The notes under the pieces are model-generated. The model ran no database searches. It was not told the origin of the DNA and worked only from the letters and a program-made list of their open reading frames with translations. Source: an uncultured Pelagibacteraceae bacterium (GTDB taxonomy: Bacteria; Pseudomonadota; Alphaproteobacteria; Pelagibacterales; Pelagibacteraceae). From it: DNA of 38,362 bases. The stretch spans positions 1 to 38,362 of the forward strand of contig CACLEX010000005.1 of NCBI GenBank assembly GCA_902606065.1. Reading direction: 5' to 3'. Of the stretch, positions 9,782 to 17,938 are shown piece by piece (positions within the stretch are counted from its first letter, which is position 1; the number at the start of each line of letters is the position of its first letter). The position numbers were made by a program, and so were the translations under genes.

Positions 9782-11461
9782 TTAGGTTGTCGTTTTGACT
9801 GTTGTTCTTCTCATAATAAATACTTGCTGAGCCATTGTTAAAATATTATTAACGGTCCAGTAAATAACTAATCCACTTGGAAATGGTGCGAGTATTACAG
9901 TTAAAAAAAGGGGGAAGAAAGCAAAAATTTTAGCCTGCATTGGATCAGTAGGTGCGGGATTTAATTTTTGTTGCACCCACATCGAAACTCCCATTGCCAC
10001 TGGCCAAGCTCCAATAACCAAGAAACTTGGAACGTCGTAGGGTAATAAGCCAAAAATATTAAATATACTTGTAGGATCTCTCTCACTTAAATCATGAATC
10101 CATCCATAGAATGGCATTTGTCTCATTTCAATAGTGACAAACAAAACTTTATATAATGCAAAAAATACGGGTATTTGAACAAGAATTGGCAAACAACCTG
10201 ACATAGGGTTTACTTTTTCCTTTTTGTAAAGAGCCATCATTTCTTGTTGAAGTTTCATTTTATCATTTTTGTGCAGCTCTTTTAAACGAACCATTTCTGG
10301 TTGAAGAACTTTCATTTTTGCCATGCTTTTAAATGAGAAATTGGCTAATGGGAAAAAAACTAAACGAATACAAATAGTGATAGCTATAATTGCCAAACCA
10401 TAATTTCCAAGTAGTTTAAAGAAATAATCAATTCCATAAAATAGAGGTTTGGTTATGAAGTATAAAAATCCCCAATCAATAACTAAATCAAATTTATCTA
10501 TGTTGAGTTTTTCGGCATATCCGTCTATCACATCCACTCTTTTTGCAGCAACGATAATTTGTAATTCTTCTTCAATTGAACTTTTTTCATTTAATGCCAA
10601 AGGATCTGTAGAAATAAAATTTGCTCTAAATTTATTTTTATAGTCGAATGTTGTTTTAAACTCTTTATCTTTTGGTGGTATTAAGGAAGTAATCCAATAT
10701 TTATCACTTATCCCTAACCAACCTTTATTAGCTACTTTAGTAAACTTCTTTTCTTGAATATCATCATAATCCTCCTCTATTAATTCATCATCTAAAGTTG
10801 CAATGAGTCCTTCATGAAGAATTAAAAAGTCAATTATTTCTGGAATTTCATTTCTTATTATTTGTCCATATGAGTAAAAATCATATTTATTATTACTCTC
10901 ATTAATTATTTTTTGTTTAATTGTAAAAAGATATTTATCATCTAACGATATTATTTTTTCAAATTTTAGGCCCTGTTCGTTGGACCATGATAGTTTTATT
11001 GGAGACCCGTCTGTGAGTTTGTTGTTACCTTCTATTGACCAAATTGTATCTGAGTTAGGAACATCAACATTTTTATCAGAAGTAACAAAACCACTATCTA
11101 TTAGATATCCTTCTTTAATATTTCGAGGTCCTAATAAAGTTACTCTTTTTTCATTATCAAGGGTTACTTTATAATTCTTGAAAGTTAAATCATCTATTGA
11201 TGCACCTTTTAATGATATTGAACCTATAATATTTTCATTTTCAAATTGAATTCTTTCACTTTGTTTTAATGCATCATCTCGTGAAATTGTAATTTGTGTT
11301 TCCTTTTGTTCTAAGTTTGGTGCATCACCGCTTTGTTCAATTTTTTCTTTTTTAATAATATTTTGATCCACTGTTGATTTTTCTGGAACAAAGAATAGTG
11401 CCCATAAAACAATTACAGCAGATGATAAAGCTATAGCTGCTATTGTATTTTTAGAGTCCAT
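9782..11461 (-). CDS. yidC: membrane protein insertase YidC
   Basis: N-terminal TM plus periplasmic domain, and YidC/Oxa1 domain (KMKVLQPEMVRLKELHKNDKMKLQQEMMALYKKEKVNPMSGCLPILVQIPVFFALYKVL). Confidence 0.98.
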   Translation of the reverse strand: MDSKNTIAAIALSSAVIVLWALFFVPEKSTVDQNIIKKEKIEQSGDAPNLEQKETQITISRDDALKQSERIQFENENIIGSISLKGASIDDLTFKNYKVTLDNEKRVTLLGPRNIKEGYLIDSGFVTSDKNVDVPNSDTIWSIEGNNKLTDGSPIKLSWSNEQGLKFEKIISLDDKYLFTIKQKIINESNNKYDFYSYGQIIRNEIPEIIDFLILHEGLIATLDDELIEEDYDDIQEKKFTKVANKGWLGISDKYWITSLIPPKDKEFKTTFDYKNKFRANFISTDPLALNEKSSIEEELQIIVAAKRVDVIDGYAEKLNIDKFDLVIDWGFLYFITKPLFYGIDYFFKLLGNYGLAIIAITICIRLVFFPLANFSFKSMAKMKVLQPEMVRLKELHKNDKMKLQQEMMALYKKEKVNPMSGCLPILVQIPVFFALYKVLFVTIEMRQMPFYGWIHDLSERDPTSIFNIFGLLPYDVPSFLVIGAWPVAMGVSMWVQQKLNPAPTDPMQAKIFAFFPLFLTVILAPFPSGLVIYWTVNNILTMAQQVFIMRRTTVKTTT

Positions 11462-11700
11462 TATTTTTTAACTTTTATTTCTTTTTTTACAGGATCAATT
11501 CCACCTTCTTTAAAAGGGTGGCATGAAAGAATCCTTTTTAAACTTAAAAATCCACCCTTAAAAAAACCATAAGTTTTTAATGCCTCAATGCTATAATCGG
11601 AACAAGATGGGAAGTACCTACAAGAGTTACCTAGTAATGGACTTATTAGGTATTTGTAAGCCTGAATTAATTTTATAAATATAATTGTAAAAATGTTCAT
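11461..11700 (-). CDS. yidD: membrane protein insertion efficiency factor
   Basis: [31 protein letters not shown] ... [14 protein letters not shown]. Confidence 0.96.
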   Translation of the reverse strand: MNIFTIIFIKLIQAYKYLISPLLGNSCRYFPSCSDYSIEALKTYGFFKGGFLSLKRILSCHPFKEGGIDPVKKEIKVKK

Positions 11701-12041
11701 TATTTAATTTTCTTAAAATCCTGAAATAAGGTTTCTTTTATAATTTTAAATTCATTATTTAGCATAGTTGACTTAGCAATAACAAGATATGAATAGTGAT
11801 ATTTTAGAGATATTTCTTTAACAGCATCATTCATAATATTTCTTAGTCTCCTCTTTATCTTGTTTCTCTTTACAGCATTTCCTATCTTCTTCTTAGTTAC
11901 AAAAGAAATATTAAGTTTCTGATTATTTTTTTTATTAATATTACCAAAAAAAATTGTTACATATCTGTTTGATACTTTTTTCTTTTTGAGCAAAGTTTTA
12001 AAGTCTTCATTCTTTGAAAGAGCAACAATTTTGCTTTTCAT
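11700..12041 (-). CDS. rnpA: ribonuclease P protein component
   Basis: [21 protein letters not shown] motif; located between rpmH and yidD. Confidence 0.95.
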   Translation of the reverse strand: MKSKIVALSKNEDFKTLLKKKKVSNRYVTIFFGNINKKNNQKLNISFVTKKKIGNAVKRNKIKRRLRNIMNDAVKEISLKYHYSYLVIAKSTMLNNEFKIIKETLFQDFKKIK

Positions 12042-12051
12042 TGAGTTGGCT

Positions 12052-12213
12052 TTATTTTCTTCTTCTTTTAACAGTGGAGGATACTGTTAAATTTTTTCTT
12101 CCTCTAGCTCTTCTTCTTTTTAAAAGTTTTCTGCCTCCCTTGGTTTTCATTTTTGATCTAAAACCATGGGTTCGGCTTCTTTTTTTCCTAGATGGTTGAT
12201 ATGTTCTTTTCAT
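12052..12213 (-). CDS. rpmH: 50S ribosomal protein L34
   Basis: Not in ORF track (53 aa): [53 protein letters not shown]; upstream of rnpA. Confidence 0.97.
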   Translation of the reverse strand: MKRTYQPSRKKRSRTHGFRSKMKTKGGRKLLKRRRARGRKNLTVSSTVKRRRK

Positions 12214-12301
12214 AAAAGCGGTTAAATTTATATAAAATTTCGCCCTTTATAATAATTAAATATATAAATAGCAAATAGAAGATTTATAAATACCATGAAC
12301 C

Positions 12302-13027
12302 ATGATGGAAAAAGCTAAGAAAACTAAAATAATAATAGGTTTATCATACTTAGTTTTACTTACTATATTTGTGTTATTGTTTTTTTCAAAATTTAGTATC
12401 CAAGAAATTACTTCTTATGACTTCATTAAAGAAAACAGATTGTATTTTTTAAAATTAAAAAATTCTAATTTGTTTTTAATATCCATAATTTTTTTAATTT
12501 TCACAATATTATGGGTTTTCCCATTTTTAGGTTTTGGTTCTCCAATTGCATTACTAGGAGGATTTATTTTTGGTAAATGGTTGGGCACTATAATTGTGGT
12601 CATAGGTATGAGTGTTGGTGCAACATTTCTATATATTTTTGGAAACTATTTTTTAAAAGATTTAATTAGAGATAAATTTTTAAATAGATATCAAAATCTA
12701 GAGAGAAAATTTAAAAAGTCTGAATTTTATTATCTATTAATATATAGATTTATTGGAGGAATACCTTGGCAACTTAGCTGCATTTTGCCTACAATTTTTG
12801 ATGTTAGGGTAAAAAATTTTTTTTTCGCATCATTAATAGGAATTATACCTCAAATTTTTTTAGCGGTTTCTTTAGGTAGTGGTCTGGAAAAAGTAATAGA
12901 ACAAAATTCACAAGTTCCTAAAATTACAGATATAATTTTTTCACCTGAAATATATATTCCAATTTTAGCCTTTTTTAGTTTAGTCTTGATTACAATTTTT
13001 CTTAGAAAGTCTTTTTATAAAAATTAG
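12302..13027 (+). CDS. TVP38/TMEM64 (DedA-superfamily) membrane protein
   Basis: Multi-TM; FGSPIALLGGFIFGKWLGTIIVVIGMSVGATFLYIFGNYF and YRFIGGIPWQLSCILPTIFDVRVKNFFFASLIGIIPQ. Confidence 0.88.
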   Translation: MMEKAKKTKIIIGLSYLVLLTIFVLLFFSKFSIQEITSYDFIKENRLYFLKLKNSNLFLISIIFLIFTILWVFPFLGFGSPIALLGGFIFGKWLGTIIVVIGMSVGATFLYIFGNYFLKDLIRDKFLNRYQNLERKFKKSEFYYLLIYRFIGGIPWQLSCILPTIFDVRVKNFFFASLIGIIPQIFLAVSLGSGLEKVIEQNSQVPKITDIIFSPEIYIPILAFFSLVLITIFLRKSFYKN

Positions 13028-13101
13028 TGGTGCTCCCACCAAGAATCGAACTTGGAATTTATCCTTACCATGGACACGTTATGCCATTTAACTATAGGAG
13101 C
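13028..13101 (-). tRNA. tRNA-Thr(GGT), CCA encoded
   Basis: Minus-strand GCTCCTA-TA-GTTA-AATGGCA-TAAC-G-TGTCC-ATGGTAA-GGATA-AATT-CCAAG-TTCGATT-CTTGG-TGGGAGC-A-CCA; all four stems pair; anticodon GGT. Confidence 0.93.
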
Positions 13102-13201
13102 ATTTGGATCAATTCTATTTTTATTGATAATAGAGCATTTTTTCCAAATTATTGCCTTAATTTTTTGATTAATATGATTTATATCTTACCAAGGAAATTT
13201 T

Positions 13202-13402
13202 ATGGGTATTCATTACGATTATAAATCAACCAAAAGTGCCAAGCTCATGGAAAAGCAAGCGAAAAGGGAAAGAAAACTTGCTGAAAAAAAAGCAAAAAGA
13301 TTAGCAAAAGAAGGCCCTAAAAAAGATGATAATAAGGATAAAGCTTTAGATGCATCTAAACCAATAACTTTAGATTTCCTTACCAATCCAAATAAAGAAT
13401 GA
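13202..13402 (+). CDS. small highly charged lysine-rich protein (66 aa), hypothetical
   Basis: MGIHYDYKSTKSAKLMEKQAKRERKLAEKKAKRLAKEGPKK...; start supported by upstream AAGGAAATTTT; 4-nt overlap with the next small ORF. Confidence 0.75.
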   Translation: MGIHYDYKSTKSAKLMEKQAKRERKLAEKKAKRLAKEGPKKDDNKDKALDASKPITLDFLTNPNKE

Positions 13403-13500
13403 TTACTAAAAATAAAAATGAGCGCTTGAGTATTGCGCTTAGGAAAAATTTAAAAAAGAGAAAAATTTTTCAAAAAAAAAATAAAAAGAAAACAAAATAA
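13399..13500 (+). CDS. very small basic protein (33 aa), hypothetical
   Basis: [33 protein letters not shown]; overlaps the upstream stop by ATGA and the downstream dcd start by TAATG, a translational-coupling geometry at both ends. Confidence 0.6.
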   Translation: MITKNKNERLSIALRKNLKKRKIFQKKNKKKTK

Positions 13501-14060
13501 TGTCCATTCAGCCAGACACTTGGATAAAAAAAATGTGTAAAGAGCATAAGATGATCGAACCATTTTTGGATTATCAAGTCTCTGAGGGTAAAATATCATA
13601 TGGACTAAGTAGCATGGGTTACGATGTCAGAATTTCTGATGAGTATAGAATATTTACAAATGTTAATAGTTCGCTAGTGGATCCAAAAAACTTTTCTGAT
13701 GAAAACTTTATTGAGCGAAAGGGGCCATACTGTATAATTCCACCAAATTCATTTGTTTTGGCAAAAACCATTGAATATTTTAGAATTCCAAAGGATGTCC
13801 TTTGTATTTGTGTTGGAAAAAGTACTTATGCGAGAACAGGAATTATTTGTAATGTAACGCCAATTGAAAATGAATTTGAAGGTAATATTGTTATCGAATT
13901 AAGCAACACAACTCCTATTCCTGCAAAGATCTATTCAAACGAGGGTATTGCTCAATTTTTATTTTTTAAATCAGATACCCAGCCAGAAACGACATATAAA
14001 TCAAAAAACGGTAAATATCAGGGACAAACCACCATACAGGTTGCTAAAATAAAAAAGTAA
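13500..14060 (+). CDS. dcd: dCTP deaminase
   Basis: [63 protein letters not shown]. Confidence 0.97.
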   Translation: MSIQPDTWIKKMCKEHKMIEPFLDYQVSEGKISYGLSSMGYDVRISDEYRIFTNVNSSLVDPKNFSDENFIERKGPYCIIPPNSFVLAKTIEYFRIPKDVLCICVGKSTYARTGIICNVTPIENEFEGNIVIELSNTTPIPAKIYSNEGIAQFLFFKSDTQPETTYKSKNGKYQGQTTIQVAKIKK

Positions 14061-14063
14061 TTT

Positions 14064-15323
14064 ATGGATAAATTTCTGATCAATGGTCCTTGTAAAATCA
14101 AGGGTAAAGTCTCGATTTCGGGTTCTAAAAATGCATCTCTACCAATTCTAGCAGCAACTTTATTATTTGACAAACCAGTAATTATTAAAAATTTACCTAG
14201 AGTAAGAGATATAGATACTATGCTTAATTTATTAAAATCTCTTGGATCAAAAATAATTTTATCTAAAGACAGAAAAACTGCAAAAATTATTAATAAAAAG
14301 AATATGAAAACTTTTGCAAGTTATTCACTGGTAAAAACAATGAGAGGTTCAATATTAGTGTTGGGTCCATTAATTTCTAAATTTCATAAATCTAAAACAT
14401 CTTTGCCTGGTGGATGTCTTATAGGTGCGAGACCTGTAAATTATCACCTTAGTGCATTAAAGAAGTTGGGAATGGAATATAAAATACGAGATGGTTATAT
14501 TTTAGCCAAATCAAATGGAAGACTTAAAGGCAAAAAAATAAATTTTCCTAAAATTAGTGTAGGCGCTACAGAAAATTCAATAATAGCTGCATGTTTAGCT
14601 AGAGGTAAAACAATTTTAAAAAATTGTGCCGTGGAACCTGAAATTAAAGATTTAACAAAATTCTTAAGTCAAGCAGGTGCAAATATAAAATGGTCTGGAA
14701 GAACCTGCACCATCATAGGAGTTAACTCTCTCAATCAAACAAGTCACACAGTCATGGCTGATAGAATAGAGGCGGGAACTTTTTGTGTAGCGGCAACGCT
14801 TACTAAAGGTAATTTACAAATTAAAAATTTAGACCCAAATATAATTAATACCGAAATAGAGCTATTAAAAAAAGTTGGGGCAAAGATCAAAACTTCGGGT
14901 AACAAAATTTTTATAAAAGGACCTGACAAAATAAAACCTATTAAAAATATAAAAACTAAAGAGTTTCCAGGCATTCCGACAGATCTTCAAGCTCAATTAA
15001 TGGTTCTAATGTGCAAGAGCGTTGGGAAAAGTTCTATAACTGAAAGTATTTTTGAGAATAGATTTATGCATGTTGCTGAGTTGCAAAGACTGGGCGCGAA
15101 AATAAATATTCAAAATAATAAAGCGTTGATTGAGGGCAATACCAAATTTATTGGTGCTGAATTAATGTCTAGTGACTTAAGAGCCAGTGTTGCTTTAGTA
15201 TTAGCTGCAATAGTGGCGAATGGTAAAAGTATTGTTGGAAGAGTCTATCACTTGGAGAGAGGATATGAAAATGTTGAAAATAAATTACAAAAAATTGGTG
15301 TTAAAATTAAAAGATTGAAATAA
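14064..15323 (+). CDS. murA: UDP-N-acetylglucosamine 1-carboxyvinyltransferase
   Basis: SGSKNASLPILAATLL, LPGGCLIGARPVNYHLSALKKLG, GIPTDLQAQ, DLRASVALVLAA, YHLERGYE. Confidence 0.98.
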   Translation: MDKFLINGPCKIKGKVSISGSKNASLPILAATLLFDKPVIIKNLPRVRDIDTMLNLLKSLGSKIILSKDRKTAKIINKKNMKTFASYSLVKTMRGSILVLGPLISKFHKSKTSLPGGCLIGARPVNYHLSALKKLGMEYKIRDGYILAKSNGRLKGKKINFPKISVGATENSIIAACLARGKTILKNCAVEPEIKDLTKFLSQAGANIKWSGRTCTIIGVNSLNQTSHTVMADRIEAGTFCVAATLTKGNLQIKNLDPNIINTEIELLKKVGAKIKTSGNKIFIKGPDKIKPIKNIKTKEFPGIPTDLQAQLMVLMCKSVGKSSITESIFENRFMHVAELQRLGAKINIQNNKALIEGNTKFIGAELMSSDLRASVALVLAAIVANGKSIVGRVYHLERGYENVENKLQKIGVKIKRLK

Positions 15324-15716
15324 TGAGTAAATATTTAGCAAAAATAATTGCGAATGATCAAGAGGGGCTACAAATGATTTCTGCTTGTAGTTCTGGCGCA
15401 AAAGTTAAAGTGACAGATATAAAGTATCTGGCATCTAATAAGGTTTTTTTTGTTATCAATTGAAAGAACTAAAATTGAAACTGATCAAGAGGGTAAGAAA
15501 ATCAATAGTATCTGTCGATTTGATTTTGTTGATAAAGTAAGATCAAAAAATATCAATCAATCAAACAAAGATTTAGTTTTAGAATTAATTGGAATTGATT
15601 ATTTGAAAAATAATGATGATTATGAAATAAATCTTATTTTTAATAATAATGCCCACATAGCTTTAACAACAGAAACTATTGAGGCGCGGCTTGAGGATCA
15701 AAACGAAATTAAATAA
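15323..15716 (+). pseudogene. DUF2948-family protein with apparent frameshift at a T8 run (15444-15451)
   Basis: ATG at 15323 overlaps the murA stop (TAATG). Frame 1: MSKYLAKIIANDQEGLQMISACSSGAKVKVTDIKYLASNKVFFVIN*. The downstream frame (ORF-track 15450-15716, TTG start) continues LLSIERTK...IEARLEDQNEIK. Removing one T joins them. DUF2948 between murA and hisD is a common alphaproteobacterial arrangement. Confidence 0.8.
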
Positions 15717-15718
15717 TT

Positions 15719-17002
15719 ATGAAAATATTAAATAGTAAAACTAAAAATTTCGATAAAAATTTGGATTATTTACTTTTTAAGAGGAGAAAAAGCATTAAAT
15801 CTGACAAAGTCTCTGTAACTAATATTATCAATGATGTAAAAAAAAATGGTGATAAAGCATTAATTAAATATGAAAAGAAATTTAATCAAAATTCTACAAT
15901 CGTTCCTAGAGCTTTAAAAATTTCTAAGTTAATAAAGTCGTTAAATCCTAAGGTCAAAAAAGCGATCGACACAGCCTATAATCGAATTTATAAATTTCAT
16001 TCTTTGCAAAAATTTAAGAATATTTCTTATACGGATAAATTTAAAAACAAACTTGAATATAAATATTTACCATTAGAGTCGGTGGCAATTTATGTTCCTG
16101 GTTCACTTGTATCTTATCCATCAAGTGTGCTCATGAATGCTATACCAGCAATTGTTGCGGGAGTTAAAAGAATTGTAATGATAAACCCAGGTTTCAAGGG
16201 AAACCAAAATCCAGCTGTTTTATACGCAGCAAGAAAATGCAAAATTAAAGAAATTTACTCTATTGGTGGTCCATCTGCTATAGCAGCTGTTTCTTATGGA
16301 ACTAAAAAAATTAAAAGAGTTGATAAAATAGTCGGACCTGGAAATTCATATGTAGCTGCTGCAAAAAAAGAAGTTTTTGGTGATGTTGGTATCGAAGGTA
16401 TGATAGCAGGACCTTCTGAAATAACTATCGTTTGTGATAAATTCTCAAATCCTGAATGGGCTGCAAGTGATTTAATCGGTCAAGCAGAACATGATCCTCA
16501 AGCACAATGTATATTAATTTCAAAAGACAAAAAACTAATTAGTAAAGTCCGGATGGAAGTTTCAAAACAATTAAAAAGTATTCCAAGAGAGTCTGTGGCA
16601 AAAAAAAGTTTAAAAAGAAATGGAATTTTAATGTATGTAGCCAAAGATAGTAAAATAATTAATATCGTGAATAAAATTGCACCTGAACACTTGGAATTAA
16701 ATGTTAAAAACTATAAATCTTTTATACCAAAAATTAAAAATTCTGGTTCAATATGCTTAGGAAAATATGCAGTTATGGCAATGACAGATTATAACATTGG
16801 ATCAAATCATATATTGCCAACTAATGGGTCAGCAAAATATTCTAGTGGTATAAGTGTTAATGAATTTTATAAAAGAATTTCTTACATAAACTTATCAAAA
16901 AAGGGTATTGAAAGTCTTGGGCCATCAGTTATAACTCTTGCAAATTACGAAGGGTTAGCAGGACATGCTCAATCTGTAAAAAAAAGAATAAGGAGAAAAT
17001 AA
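15719..17002 (+). CDS. hisD: histidinol dehydrogenase
   Basis: [62 protein letters not shown]. Confidence 0.98.
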   Translation: MKILNSKTKNFDKNLDYLLFKRRKSIKSDKVSVTNIINDVKKNGDKALIKYEKKFNQNSTIVPRALKISKLIKSLNPKVKKAIDTAYNRIYKFHSLQKFKNISYTDKFKNKLEYKYLPLESVAIYVPGSLVSYPSSVLMNAIPAIVAGVKRIVMINPGFKGNQNPAVLYAARKCKIKEIYSIGGPSAIAAVSYGTKKIKRVDKIVGPGNSYVAAAKKEVFGDVGIEGMIAGPSEITIVCDKFSNPEWAASDLIGQAEHDPQAQCILISKDKKLISKVRMEVSKQLKSIPRESVAKKSLKRNGILMYVAKDSKIINIVNKIAPEHLELNVKNYKSFIPKIKNSGSICLGKYAVMAMTDYNIGSNHILPTNGSAKYSSGISVNEFYKRISYINLSKKGIESLGPSVITLANYEGLAGHAQSVKKRIRRK

Positions 17003-17004
17003 AT

Positions 17005-17220
17005 TTGTCAAAACAAGACTTACTTGAATTCAAAGGCAAGGTAACTGATTTACTTCCAAATGCCATGTTTAGAGTTCAGCTTGAAAATGGTCATGTTGTA
17101 ACAGCTCATACAGCGGGCAAATTAAGAAAAAACAGAATTAGAGTATTACAAGGTGATAATGTGACAGTCGAAATGACACCATATGACCTCACAAAAGGCA
17201 GAATAATCTTTAGGGGTTGA
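17005..17220 (+). CDS. infA: translation initiation factor IF-1
   Basis: TTG start; [61 protein letters not shown]. Confidence 0.98.
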   Translation: MSKQDLLEFKGKVTDLLPNAMFRVQLENGHVVTAHTAGKLRKNRIRVLQGDNVTVEMTPYDLTKGRIIFRG

Positions 17221-17226
17221 CCTTTT

Positions 17227-17301
17227 GCCTCGGTAGCTCAGGAGTAGAGCAGAGCCCTGAAAAGGCTTGTGTCGGAGGTGCGAATCCTTCCCGAGGCACC
17301 A
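17227..17301 (+). tRNA. tRNA-Phe(GAA), CCA encoded
   Basis: GCCTCGG-TA-GCTC-AGGAGTA-GAGC-A-GAGCC-CTGAAAA-GGCTT-GTGTC-GGAGG-TGCGAAT-CCTTC-CCGAGGC-A-CCA; anticodon GAA. Confidence 0.95.
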
Positions 17302-17376
17302 CCAAAACATCTTGAAATTAATTTAAAAGAACCTAACCTCATATTAAAATAAATAACTAAAGGACGAGTGATCAAG

Positions 17377-17589
17377 ATGAGTACAATACAAGGAAAAGTA
17401 AAGTGGTTTAACGGCAAAAAAGGCTACGGCTTTATAGAAAGAGACGATAAAGAAAAAGATGCGTTTGTACATGCAAGCGCAGTTAAAGCAGCGGGCATGA
17501 GATATCTTAATGAGGGTGATAAAATAGAATTTACTCTTGAAGATGGTCCTAAAGGCCCTTCAGCAGTAAATTTAAAAAAATTAGACTAA
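17377..17589 (+). CDS. cold-shock protein
   Basis: [19 protein letters not shown] ... [12 protein letters not shown]1/RNP2 motifs. Upstream GTG at 17368 is an alternative start. Confidence 0.95.
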   Translation: MSTIQGKVKWFNGKKGYGFIERDDKEKDAFVHASAVKAAGMRYLNEGDKIEFTLEDGPKGPSAVNLKKLD

Positions 17590-17603
17590 TTTTCTAAAAT
17601 TAT

Positions 17604-17644
17604 AAAAAGGGCGATATATCTACTAGTGGATATACGTCCTTTTT
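17604..17644 (+). terminator. putative Rho-independent terminator downstream of the cold-shock gene
   Basis: AAAAAGGGCGATATATC-TACTAGTG-GATATACGTCCTTTTT: long imperfect stem followed by a T-rich tract. Confidence 0.75.
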
Positions 17645-17689
17645 CTTTTAGGGGTTGCATTATCGTTTTTTTTGTCTAAAAGGCTTTCA

Positions 17690-17791
17690 ATGAAAAAATT
17701 TGAGATAAACAAATTAGCTTCAAAAAGTACTTTAAGAAAAGCTCTTAAAGGAACTAGTAGAGTTGCGCACGCTCACTTCCATGCTAGCTAA
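17690..17791 (+). CDS. possible 33-aa small ORF
   Basis: MKKFEINKLASKSTLRKALKGTSRVAHAHFHAS*; lies in the otherwise unexplained 17645-17860 gap; no family recognised. Confidence 0.25.
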   Translation: MKKFEINKLASKSTLRKALKGTSRVAHAHFHAS

Positions 17792-17860
17792 AGCTAGCGA
17801 ATAATCATTTATATTATAATTTTAAATAACAACAAAATAAGATAAAACAAAAAAGGATAT

Positions 17861-17934
17861 GCCTTGATGGTGAAATAGTATCACGTCGGTTTGTGGATCC
17901 GAAGTCGTAGGAGCGTAACCTACTCAAGGTACCA
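17861..17934 (+). tRNA. tRNA-His(GTG), CCA encoded, lacking G-1/C73
   Basis: GCCTTGA-TG-GTGA-AATAGTA-TCAC-G-TCGGT-TTGTGGA-TCCGA-AGTC-GTAGG-AGCGTAA-CCTAC-TCAAGGT-A-CCA; anticodon GTG; directly upstream of hisS. Confidence 0.92.
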
Positions 17935-17938
17935 AAAA

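Noticed and set aside
12200-12310. Possible replication origin near rpmH-rnpA
   Set aside because: No dnaA or gidA/mnmE neighbours and no DnaA-box cluster recognised; the intergenic gap is only about 90 nt.
13027-13224. 62-65 aa ORF MVLPPRIELGIYPYHGHVMPFNY...
   Set aside because: It is a translation across the antisense strand of tRNA-Thr, a well-known spurious ORF type.
17891-17938. Extended N-terminus of hisS in the ORF track
   Set aside because: The extension translates the 3' half of tRNA-His; the ATG at 17939 starts a normal HisRS N-terminus.
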